NCBI GenBank assembly: GCA_034336665.1
Contig: JAPFBE010000003.1
Span: forward strand, 38,848,360 to 38,912,359
Direction of reading: 5' to 3'
DNA from: Luscinia megarhynchos
Lineage: Eukaryota; Chordata; Aves; Passeriformes; Turdidae
Length of the DNA stretch: 64,000 nt
Under the pieces are notes generated by a model that worked only from the letters and a program-made list of their open reading frames with translations, searched no databases and was not told the DNA's origin. A program made the translations under genes and the position numbers. Shown in pieces: positions 14,401 to 22,702 of this stretch. Every line of letters starts with the position of its first letter. Within the stretch, counting starts at the first letter, position 1.

Positions 14401-15372
14401 TCCTTATAATTGAGTTATTTGGTTATGTGAACTTTGCTAGTCACTTCTGCAGGCACGAAGGCAAGTTTAAGCTTCACTTGACACAGGGCCTAGAAAAACC
14501 GCTGTGCTTCAGGTTCCTGCAGCCAGGAAGACCCAGCAAGGAAAGTGTTACTGGATGCTTACTTTGATATCTGCTCCAGCTGCTCGCTCCTGCCAAGAAT
14601 CACACACACCCCCCTCGGCATGACCTGTCACTGCCATCCTCACTTGCTGCAGCTTTCCTTCAGGGATTTGAAAGGGCCCGAGAGATAACCGGCCGGAGCT
14701 TCCTACTTCCCCGACGTGGCCGTAACTCACAGGATGAGTCGACAGCTCCCTCCTTCCCTCGGAGGGATCGCGGTCACTCCCCAGCCAGGCCGGAGCTGAG
14801 CACCTCTGCCATTCCCCTGAGTCCTCCGTCTCATCAATTTCCTTTTCAAGGAGCAGTGGCGATAAACTCAAACACGAGAAGTTACCCTCAACACGAGGAA
14901 GAACTTCTTTACACTGAGGGTGGCAGAGCACTAGAACAGGCTGCCCAGAGGGTCACGGAGTCTCTGCCCCTGGAGACATTCATACGCGTTCCTGTGTCAC
15001 CTACCCCTGCTTTGGCAGGGGGTTGGCCCAGGTGATCTCCAGCGGTCCCTTCCACCCCTAACAATTCTGTCAGCAGCCTGAGCACAGCGGGAACCGCAGC
15101 ACGCTCCGAGTCCCGCAGCCACAGCCCCGCGCCGCCGGGAGCGAGGCGGCTCCAGCCCTCCGCAGAACCGCGCTACGCAGCCCCCGCGGCGGGGGACAAC
15201 ACCCAGGCCGCGCCGCGCCCTCAGCGCCCCCCGGGCTCACCTTGCACTCGGGTTTCTCCTTGTCGGCCTCGCAGAAGTTGACGGGCGCCAGGCCCGGCAG
15301 GTAGAAGGCGGCGGCGGGCCCGGCGGCCACCGCCAGCGCGGCAGCGAAGAAGAGAAGGCGCCGCAGAGCCAT
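723..15372 (-). CDS. TM9SF2: TM9SF2, 5' part (exons 1-6 of a longer gene)
   Basis: Nine-transmembrane (nonaspanin) family member that works in Golgi and endosomes; the human protein is linked to cargo trafficking and glycan or glycolipid synthesis. Six exons on the minus strand, joined at GT/AG borders with consistent phases, give residues 1 to about 225. The product opens with a hydrophobic signal peptide (about residues 1-22) and then the family's mature start FYLPGLAPVNFC. The lumenal domain follows, including the near-invariant stretch IVDNMPVTWCYDVEDGQRFC encoded at 2427-2556. Only this lumenal third is present; the nine membrane segments would lie left of base 1. No frameshift or stop was seen. 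TM9SF4 and TM9SF1/3 are less likely because the match to TM9SF2 is close throughout. The neighbour UBAC2 supports the assignment by synteny. Confidence 0.96.
2427..2556 (-). CDS. TM9SF2: TM9SF2 coding exon 5
   Basis: The acceptor TTTACAG precedes GATTGTGGAC. The first base completes the Trp codon, then the exon encodes IVDNMPVTWCYDVEDGQRFC, NPGFPIGCYITEDGRPKDAC and VIN. The donor is GTATGT. This is the most conserved block of the lumenal domain and gives the strongest single piece of evidence for TM9SF2. Confidence 0.97.
2557..4167. other. TM9SF2 intron 4, left part: nothing recognised
   Basis: Unique-looking AT-rich intron between exon 5 and the CR1 copy at 4168. I see no exon, RNA gene or clear repeat. 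Confidence 0.5.
4168..4855 (+). mobile_element. CR1 LINE fragment, 5' portion of a split copy
   Basis: This follows the 3' end of an avian CR1 element in plus orientation. It runs from the 'gcacaaagttcaacaaggcc' region of the reverse transcriptase end, through 'aaaggaggctcaagagagac', to 'gggacatggtttagtagtgg'. The copy is interrupted at 4855 and its tail resumes at 5914, so the LTR between is a later insertion. Divergence and indels show it cannot encode a protein. Confidence 0.85.
4856..5913 (+). mobile_element. ERVL-type solo LTR nested in CR1
   Basis: About 1058 bp beginning TGTATCTGG and ending with the typical 'gggtcaacccaccaca', so it has TG...CA termini. It contains a polyadenylation signal in 'ggtaataaattacac' and internal degenerate repeats built on 'cccatgg' and 'ctggagcag'. 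From memory it matches an abundant passerine ERVL LTR. The CR1 sequence continues on both sides with only about 4 bp duplicated (tgct/tggt), and no internal retroviral genes are present, so this is a solo LTR. Open frames of up to 135 codons on both strands here are by-products of the repeat. Confidence 0.8.
5914..5962 (+). mobile_element. CR1 LINE, 3' tail of the split copy
   Basis: 'tggttgagctcaatgatctt' followed by 'agaggtcttttcaaac' is the final segment of the CR1 3' UTR. It continues the copy that breaks off at 4855. Confidence 0.8.
5963..8472. other. TM9SF2 intron 4, right part: nothing recognised
   Basis: AT-rich intron without an exon match. Frames of 60-82 codons (for example 7227-7475) lack coding character. 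Confidence 0.5.
8473..8600 (-). CDS. TM9SF2: TM9SF2 coding exon 4
   Basis: The acceptor CTTTCTTAG precedes TTC ACA TTC. It encodes FTFNKKETCKSVCTKTYDTT, then KPEDKQKLDFLKKSMLLNYQ and HH, ending with two bases of a Trp codon before GTAAGT. It is 128 nt long. It holds the conserved paired cysteines of the lumenal domain. Confidence 0.95.
9307..9400 (-). CDS. TM9SF2: TM9SF2 coding exon 3
   Basis: The acceptor TAATTCAG precedes G TTT GAC TTT. It encodes FDFCQAEGKKRPSENLGQVL followed by FGERIEPSPYR. The donor is GTTTGT, weaker than the GTAAGT sites of exons 2 and 4. Length is 94 nt. It contains the conserved NLGQVLFGERI block of the nonaspanin lumenal domain. Confidence 0.94.
9762..9848. repeat. 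A-rich simple repeat (AAAAT-like)
   Basis: An imperfect run of aaaat, aaaac and aatac motifs in TM9SF2 intron 2. It is low-complexity sequence. The hydrophobic minus-strand frame across it is an artefact of T-rich codons. Confidence 0.85.
10575..10642 (-). CDS. TM9SF2: TM9SF2 coding exon 2
   Basis: The acceptor CTTTCAG precedes TCTGGAATCGAG and the exon ends ACTGC before GTAAGT. It encodes SGIELFVNRLDSVESVLPYE and then YT, plus two bases of the next codon. It is 68 nt long, so phase passes correctly to the next exon. The sequence is almost identical to the corresponding part of human TM9SF2. Confidence 0.95.
11531..12103 (+). mobile_element. LTR of an endogenous retrovirus (ERVL-like), likely solo
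   Basis: Starts near 'tgtcctcactacggctggga', carries 'agtagctggtacagtgctgt' and an ATT-repeat segment leading to 'tttcaattaaactgttctta', and ends 'gggttaaaccacaaca'. These blocks match a common passerine ERVL-type LTR as I remember it. No internal region is attached. I could not see a convincing target-site duplication, so the 5' border is approximate. It lies in TM9SF2 intron 1. Confidence 0.75.
12104..13794. other. TM9SF2 intron 1: nothing recognised
   Basis: Unique-looking intron sequence. Short open frames on both strands do not resemble any family I know. Confidence 0.45.
13795..14015 (+). mobile_element. Old CR1 3'-end fragment
   Basis: Degraded but recognisable CR1 order: 'gagagtggtgcagcactata acaggtcacccagggaag', then 'gctgaggtcacttccaaaca ccatttctgtggtcct'. 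It is more diverged than the copy at 14845. Confidence 0.6.
14845..15072 (+). mobile_element. CR1 3'-end fragment beside TM9SF2 exon 1
   Basis: Contains 'aggaagaacttctttacact', 'gaacaggctgcccagagg' and 'ttggcccaggtgatctcc', ending near 'aacaattctgtcag'. This is the 3' UTR of a CR1 element in plus orientation. It ends about 170 bp from the exon 1 donor, at the edge of the CpG island. Confidence 0.85.
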
Positions 15373-15650
15373 GTCGGGCCGGGGCCGGGGCCGGCGGGGC
15401 CGGGCTCGCTGGGCGGCAGCGGGGTCGCGGCTCCGTCTCTCGCCCCCCGCGCCCGCCCTGACGCGGCCGCGCCGCTTCCGGCTCCCCCCTCGCGCGCGCG
15501 CGCGACACGTCGTCACCCTCCGCGCGCGGGGCCGCCTGACCGAGCGCCGGGGGCGGGGCCGGCGCGCGCGTTCGCTTCCGGGGTGCCTCGCGCCCCTGTT
15601 GCCACGGCAGCGCGAGCGCGGCTCCGTCCTGTCGGCAGCGCCGCGCGGGA
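15200..15650 (-). promoter_or_regulatory. TM9SF2: TM9SF2 CpG-island promoter
   Basis: Very GC- and CpG-rich segment spanning exon 1 and about 280 bp upstream of the ATG. It contains two copies of cgcttccgg (ETS-type CCGGAAG on the gene strand), whose cttccgg cores at 15475-15481 and 15575-15581 are exactly 100 bp apart. There is a GC box (gggggcggggcc, 15549-15560) and a (CG)7 run at 15491-15504. No TATA box was seen, consistent with a housekeeping promoter. The transcription start is inferred to lie between about 15400 and 15600. Confidence 0.75.
15241..15372 (-). CDS. TM9SF2: TM9SF2 coding exon 1 (residues 1-44)
   Basis: Starts at the ATG read from 15372 down to 15370 inside a CpG island. 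It encodes MALRRLLFFAAALAVAAG, then alanines, then FYLPGLAPVNFCEADKEK and PECK. The signal peptide is about 22 residues with likely cleavage before FYLPG; it is shorter than the human leader as I remember it. The exon ends CAAG followed by the donor GTGAGC. An upstream in-frame open stretch continues to 15516 but lies in promoter-like CpG sequence, so I chose the ATG directly preceding the hydrophobic core. Confidence 0.95.
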
Positions 15651-15652
15651 AC

Positions 15653-16120
15653 GCGTGAGGGGAACCTTGCTGGCGGGGCGGGGTTGGGGATCCGGGAATG
15701 CGTGAGGGAGAACCTTGCTGGCGGGGCGGGGTTGGGGATCCGGGAATGCGTGAGGAGAACCTTGCTGGCGGGGGCGGGGTTGGGGATCCGGGAGTGCGTG
15801 AGGAGAACCTTGCTGGCGGGGCGGGGTTGGGAATCCGGGAATGCGTGAGGGGAACCTTGCTGGCGGGGCGGGGTTGGGAAATCCGGGAGTGCGTGAGGGG
15901 AACCTTGCTGGCGGGGCGGGGTTGGGAAATCCGGGAGTGCGTGAGGGGAACCTTGCTGGCGGGGCGGGGTTGGGGATCCGGGAGTGCGTGAGGGGAACCT
16001 TGCTGGCGGGGCGGGGTTGGGGATCCGGGAGTGCGTGAGGGAGAACCTTGCTAGCGGGGCGAGAGTGAGGATCCGAGAATGCTTGAGGGGAACCTTGCTG
16101 GCGGGGCGAGAGTGGCGATC
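15653..16120 (+). repeat. 47-48 bp minisatellite, about 10 copies, upstream of TM9SF2
   Basis: Units start with gcgtgagg at 15653, 15700, 15748, 15796, 15843, 15891, 15939, 15986 and 16033, with a degenerate unit at 16081 (gcttgagg). Each contains 'gaaccttgct', most followed by 'ggcggggcggggttggg'. The last two units are diverged (gggcgagagt). Because the unit length varies between 47 and 48, the frame shifts along the array and the long open frames across it are not coding. Confidence 0.97.
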
Positions 16121-16235
16121 CTGTCCTCTGCAGCCCCGGTGCTGTGCCCGGTTCTGCGCTCCTCGGGGCGAGAGAGACGGGAGCTCCGGGAGTGGGTCCA
16201 GCGGACGGTGACAAAGATGAGAAGGAGGTGATGTT

Positions 16236-16640
16236 AGCAGGACAGGCTAAAAGAGCTGGGACTGTTCAGCCTCGGGAAGAGACGGCTGAGAAGGCACCTC
16301 ACCAATGTTTATCAGTGTTGAAGGGAGGGTGCCAAAAGGATGGAGCCAGGCTCTGCTCGGTGGTGCCCAGCAATAGGATGAGAGGAATCGGGCAGAGACT
16401 AATGCACGGGAAGTTCCACCTAAACATGATGGTGAACTTCTTCACTGTGTGAGTGACTGAGCACTGGAACAGACTGCCCAGAGAGGCTGTGGAGCCTCCC
16501 TCGCTGGGGATACCCAGGAGCCTCCTGGACACAATGCTGTGCCCTGTGCTCTGGAATGACCCTGCCTGAGCAGGGAGGTTGGACCAGATGTCCCACCTGG
16601 TCCCTTCCAACCTGTCCCTTTCAGTGATCCTGTGATGTCT
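16236..16640 (+). mobile_element. CR1 3'-end fragment
   Basis: 'ctaaaagagctgggactgtt', 'ggtgcccagcaataggatga', 'gaacagactgcccagagagg' and the terminal 'cagtgatcctgtgatg' give the full order of a CR1 3' end in plus orientation. It starts about 115 bp beyond the TM9SF2-upstream minisatellite. Confidence 0.9.
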
Positions 16641-18432
16641 ACAGGTGATAGATAGAAAGGTGCTCAGCTGCCATTTGGGACCCCTGCACCTGGGCAGTCA
16701 ATCCCAGCAAAGCCTGGGTCCACCGATTCCTGTCAGGGTGCACTGGTTTCATGCCTGTCCTGCAATCCTTGCTTTTTTAAAAATAAATTTTGTCTTTTTA
16801 AAAATAAAGTATGTCTTGTTTTTAAAATAAATTTTGTCCGTTTCTTTATTTTTTGTGGTTTTTCGTAATTCTCAAGGTTTTCACTGGGAGGAGGGAGCTG
16901 CCTGGCCCAGTCGCTCTTACCAACACCCTTGAATTCCCAATAGCTTTCAGTTCAAGAGTTCCTAAGTGAGGAAGGGGTTATTAGAATATAAAGTTAATTT
17001 CAAAGTACTGAAACAAAACAGGAGCTTCTCCTAGATGCAGCAGAATATGGCTGTCATTGAAAAGGGGGGGGGGAGCATGAGGCTTGTTTTTATTTTAAAC
17101 AAAAATATGCAAAATTTCATGCAAAATATATCTCTCTAAAATAGAAAACCCAGTATTTATTCCTCAATTCTCTCCCTGTGGGCTCTTGTGGGGAATTAAT
17201 GACTGCCACAGCTGGCAGGGAGCAATCACCCCTGCAGGCTGGGTGGTCAAGGGGCAGGATGGCCTCCAGACCCAGGTGTTGTGTGACCACGGTGTGATCC
17301 TGCCCATACCAGACCCGGAGCAAACAACATCCCTCTCTGGTTTTGGTCTTCTTAATTCTCATGGCTTTTCCGTTTTGTAATTCTCATGGGTGGACAACCC
17401 TTCACGGTTTTCCAAGCCAGGTTCTCAGGGTGATACATACTGCTGGCTGGGTGGAGCTGGGCAGAAGGCAGGCAGGCAGGCAGATGTTGGCTGTGGTGGC
17501 TGTCCATTGCAGCTGAACGTGCAGAACAATCCATGTCCCCGTTCCCTCCACGTCACCGATGGCTGCTGTCATACAGCATTGACAAAAATCTACTGAAAAA
17601 AATGACCCCACCCTATAAGAGGGGCAGACATAAAAAGTCCGTTTTGAAAATGTAGGAAAGGACTTTGATCAGGTTATCATTTTACCTTTCCCTACTTCCT
17701 AAAACATTCCATCAGTTTGGGTTTGTGCAGCTTCAGAAACTCCGAACACCCTCTCATGAAAAACTGTTTTCGTAAATGCTGCATTTCCACTGATTTCCTC
17801 GGTTCTCACAACATCTTTTATTTAATTTATGCAATTTATTACAGGGCTCAGGGGACACACCTGTTGATCACACGATCCTACAGTAGCCAACCTGTCTGGG
17901 GCAGGCTGAAGCTTCAGGTGGGTCAATTCACTCAGCATCTGGCCAGATACAGGGGTGAGCATCTAAGCACCTAGACCACATAACATAGTCCTTAGGTAAG
18001 ATTTTAATTAATTTTTATGAATTTTCAACATTACACAAACCATTCTTCAAGTTTTAGATGAATGCGTGTTAATTTATAGCATATACATTAGATATTTTTG
18101 AACTCTCCATATATTTAAAATATAAGTTGTTCATCTGCCTTTCTCATTCCAATTCCTACTTGTCTCATCCTGTAGATATCCTAAGAGCACAATTATAAGA
18201 TCAAGCCTTATGACAAGCGCAGCTGGAGAAGAAATCCCAGTTCCCTCTTTTTATTTAAAATTACTCATGGTTAGGATAATCAGGTTGTAAATGACCCAAG
18301 TTCAGTTTCTTTTCTGCCACAAGGGAGTTCAAACATATCTCCCATTTCCCAGGTTAATATTCCAAGCAAATTACTTTTGTGGGCCTTATTCCATTCCTTC
18401 ACATGAGAGAATATTTAATAGCCTTTGCCCAT
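16641..18432. other. Intergenic: nothing recognised
   Basis: AT-rich DNA with a G-run at 17046-17054. Frames up to 85 codons lack recognisable similarity. Confidence 0.45.
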
Positions 18433-18658
18433 CTAATCCTCCTCTTCCTTGAGAACGCTCCGAAAGCCGCGCCGTGAGTAGGAGTTGCGGTGTGTGCATA
18501 AATGCTTTGTGATCTGCTTAAATCTCTCCTCTTGCTCTGCCTTCGTGACTGCAAAACCTGCTGACTCAGAGCTATTTTGAGGAGTGCTCTGCCAGTTGGT
18601 CCAAAGAGCATTTCTGTGGATGTGGTGCCATATGCTGTGATGCTCCCTCCTCACTGCT
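18433..18658 (-). other. Unassigned exon-like segment (possible terminal coding exon)
   Basis: On the minus strand a plausible acceptor (TTCCACATCACCTTTGCAG) is followed by 74 open codons ending TAG at 18433. The C-terminal part reads AEQEERFKQITKHL, then CTHRNSYSRRGFRSVLKEEED across two adjoining pieces. Several arginine codons are CGC or CGG, so CpGs are concentrated here although the surroundings are AT-rich and CpG-poor, which hints at constraint. ATTAAA follows the stop within about 25 bases. I do not recognise the product, and no partner exon with matching phase was proven, so this may be chance or a relic. Confidence 0.25.
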
Positions 18659-21600
18659 CTGCAAAGGTGATGTGGAATAACAGTTTGTAGGCTGTGTTAT
18701 TTTGGAGCAATTATAACCATGAGTTACAATCCCAGGAATGTCCATAGTCCTTGGGATCCAGTTTGAAGCTGGGCAAAACCCATCTTCTCTAATGAGAAAT
18801 TCAGTGGGAACTTGCTTGATAATTTCTCTTCTTGATTGTCCCTGCTACGAGTTTTATAGCCATAGGTTACAGTTCAGGGGGTGTGGTTTTAGTACTGGAA
18901 GAACAAGTAGCACAGGTTGTATCATCAGAAATTTCAAGGTTGTGCAAGACTGTGAAATAAAACACAGGAATATTGTTTCAGAAGCTAATGAACCAACAGA
19001 AGCCAACACAAAAGGACATTCTGTATTTTTTCATGATAAATTATTGTTATAAGAAAATACAAAGATAAGAATATGGAGCGGTTTGTTCTGAGAAAATAAG
19101 TGTCACTCCTTGAAAAGTGTTATCCCTTTTTTTATCAGAAAGTGTTGCAAATAACTTTTGCTATTCTTGTGGTGGTTCTCACATTTTGCTGCTCGTGTCT
19201 GCACTCCAAGGGGTGCTCCTCATCTGAGGATTCACAGTTCCTACAGTTTAGCTCTTAATTTCTGAAACAAGGTCCCAAAAGTCCCTCATATCCTATAGCT
19301 CAGTGTCTAATGCCTTCTCCTAGCATATTCTCTCCTTTGCCTGAGTTTCTTAGCAGCCAAGCTGTGGGGCTGTTCCACTTGCTCTGGAACAGACAAATAA
19401 TCCTTGCTGTGGCAGGTGCAAGCACACAGTTTTTTCCCCCACTACAGGTTACAATTCCTTTCCAATTTTAGTACCAGAAGAACAAAATAACGCTGTGTTG
19501 CATAACATTTAGGGTGCTAACTGAGTACAATTAATATCCATTTTGCTGTTAATTGCCATTTCAACTTTTTTTTTCCCTTTAAACTTTAATATAAACTATC
19601 TGTTCACAGCCTGGAACCCAAAGGTCCCCAACAACTAAAATACAGTTTTTTTTGTAAGTAAGTGCATTCTTTTTCTCTCCTGAGGCAACTAGCACTAACA
19701 ATGGCAAATTTCATATTTGTCATTCATATCTGGAGGGAAATGCCCTGCTCTTAAGTAGTCCCTACACTGGTAGGTTGGCCATTTTTCTATAAAATGAGAA
19801 GTAATGGTCAAGACTTCATCAGGGCTTGGTGGCACACAAAGTGTGCTTCTCCTTCAGGTCCAAGCAGAGCCACAGTCTCAGAAAAAAACGTATCCTTTTG
19901 TACAGAAGCCACATCATTACCTAAGTAAACAAGACAGTGTTCTGAGTAGTCACAAGGTGTGTAGAAAGTCATCTGGATGTGCCATTGCTGATTTTGTTTG
20001 GTTTTTATGACTTGCATGTCTGGTTTTGTGGCACTTTTTTTTTTTTTTAAATCTTTGTTCAGGCATTAGATTCAGCACTTCCTGTAATTTTATGACCACT
20101 TCAAATTAATATTTAACATAAATACTTTCAGGCTTTTGGTGTGCTATGGGGCCTATGTCCTTTTTCCCTCTGTTCAGAGGACTGAGTGAATAAAATAGGC
20201 AAAGAACATCTCTGTCAGGTAAAACCAGCTAATGAATTACATCTATAAAGAAAACGCTGAGACAATTACAGTATATTTAAAGCTGAATTCAGCTCAGCTG
20301 ACTCTTTGCCTGAACCTTCAGAGAAATGAGTGTGCCAAGAGGGACATGGTGATGCCTTGCAGCAAACACAAGCCAGACTCCTCCAGGAGGGAGAGGGGAC
20401 ACGTGGCACCAGCCAGAGCAGCCTGCACACTTGGGCCTTGGGAGCAGCTACCTTTATGACTTGTTTCAGCTGTGTTGCTATTGGTAAGGTTTCTGTGAGG
20501 TCCCTGGTGAGTTTTAAACTGGCACAAAAGGAAGTGTGGGAAGATTGTTGCCTGCCTGGCTCACATCTCCCATGTTTGGAGTGGGTCTGGTTCAGGCTGC
20601 ACCAATTAATGTGTAAAATTACAATGCTGTTAACATCAGTATGAATTACAGAGACTGCAGTGAAACAAACCCTTATCTGTAATATGTTTGTGGATAAAAC
20701 AAAGAGAAATGCTTTCTTTTTATAGCTCTGTGACCCCCAAATCAGTTGATCTGGTTACCTGTTCAGCAGTGAGCATGGTCAAGTAATAGTTTTACTGTCA
20801 GCTTAAATGCATAGGGTTATTTAAGTTTTCAATCTTAAAGCACTCTTAGTGGAGACTGATTTCTATCAACTGGGAAAAGAAGAATCTGTTGTAGATTTTT
20901 TTTCCTCCAAGAAGAGACTGCTCAGGATCTTTGACAAGAGTTAAACTAACATTTTGGGGAAAAAGAATTAAAAAAAAAAGTATTATAATCTGTTTCTAGC
21001 TCATAAATGGGAACACACAGAGACCATCTGCTTATTAGCAGGTAATCTGTGGTTACATTTCCGAAGTGTTCTGTCCTTGCCCTGTATCCTCCCATGGTAT
21101 GACAATAATCACACTTGTAATGAGCCACAGTCATTGATAAAGGTCTTTACTCAAGGCCAGTTCCTGCTGGTAAATTCTGCACTTCAGATTGTGAGAAGCT
21201 TTCTGGAACAGCACAGTAAAGGTTGCAAAGCTGATTTGAGATGCATCTACTGGAAATCTAGACATGAAGGCATTGAGGCAGTTAAATCCTTCTGAGACTC
21301 CTATTTTTTTCACTAATTTCAATTGAGAATTATGTTCCAAATTAGGAGCTGGGTATGCAAGTACATTAAATTTGCACTCTGCTCCTTAGGTCTTAATTTC
21401 AGTCCTTGGATTTTGTAAATGTTGTGATGGTTATTTATAGAAAGAATATTTGTAGCAATGATTTCCCCCTACCAGTGCTGCAGGAATTGCTTTGCCACAT
21501 GTCTGGCACTGCCTGGTATTCAAGTCTCTAACAAGGACTATATAGCACTCCATAAGGAGCCCTGTTTAGAAAGGGAGTTTCTCAATAATCCCTTCTGTTC

Positions 21601-22575
21601 CTGGAATTTTATGCCCTGAAGTATGAGAAAGGTGATCTGTTGTAACTTTTAAGCTTGCTTTATCCATGTGATCTAAGTGAAACTACGAGTGTTCTCCTGA
21701 AAGACTTAAGCTTTTTTAGATTTCAAAATATTTTGGTCTCGGGTATTAAATAGTGTAGTTACCTTGTTAGATACATGATGAATTACATACGAGAAGCTTG
21801 TTTGTTAAATTTTTTTCCAAATCTGGAGATTTTGAGTTTCATCCCCTACTCCTAGTATTGAAAAAAGGGGTAGATGGCAGAGCCCAGTTTCCCTACTTTG
21901 CATCACCACAATTCTCTCATGATTGCTCCTTACACTACCTCAACCTGTCTTGGGAAAAACATCACGCCTGGTATTTGTCAGGCTCTGAGTAACACTCCTA
22001 TTAAAAAAACAAAATTCCTGAGCTGACTGAAATTGTTCTTTAATACACAAGATTTTCAAATAATGAAGAAAGTGGGACTGGGGCAAAGCAATGCTGGAGT
22101 GACAGTGAGAGTGATACTCCCTGGGATCAAACATGTTGAAATAGATCCATGGGACCCAGCAGCTAAAATGATGCATAGGTTGTCTCAAATGACATCAGGC
22201 ATCAGGCTGGTACCCTATAGAGATGTTACAGAAACATCGATGCCTTTGTCCTGTCAGGCAGTTGCAGTGGTGCAAGCTCTGTGGGGCTGTTGTATCACAC
22301 GAAGAGGTGGGTGGGACTGCAAACACCCTCCCGAGGATGGGAATGTGGCCTGAGCAGTCCTGTGGCCAGGCCAGCCTCCAGCCAAGTTTTCAACATTTGG
22401 AGCACTTACCTGGGCTCAGCCCAGGCTGATTCCTGCCTCTCACACCGGGGTCAGAGCAAGTGGTGCTTGGCAGGAGACGACTGAAAAGGTCATGAAACAA
22501 GCAGCTATCAACTGGTGACTTGTGCTGGGAGGCAGCAGGCGAGTAACCTTGCTCCATTTTATGGTAGTGCTTCAC
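18659..22575. other. Intergenic: nothing firmly recognised
   Basis: AT-rich unique sequence. Minus-strand frames at 19808-20017 and 21131-21340 look protein-like but have weak splice context. I list them only as items for comparison. Confidence 0.4.
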
Positions 22576-22702
22576 CTGCAAGTGCCCGCTGTGAGTGAAA
22601 TTGCCTGGGCTGGTGCTGTCCTTTATCAATTTCACTCTCAGCAGGCTCTGCAGGTGAAAGCATTTCATTGTGGGAGTCGGACTCTGCTTTCTCCTTGACA
22701 GC

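Noticed and set aside
15513..16214. 233-codon Pro/Arg-rich minus-strand frame and matching plus-strand frames
   Set aside because: They translate the 47-48 bp minisatellite and CpG promoter. The frame drifts with unit length.
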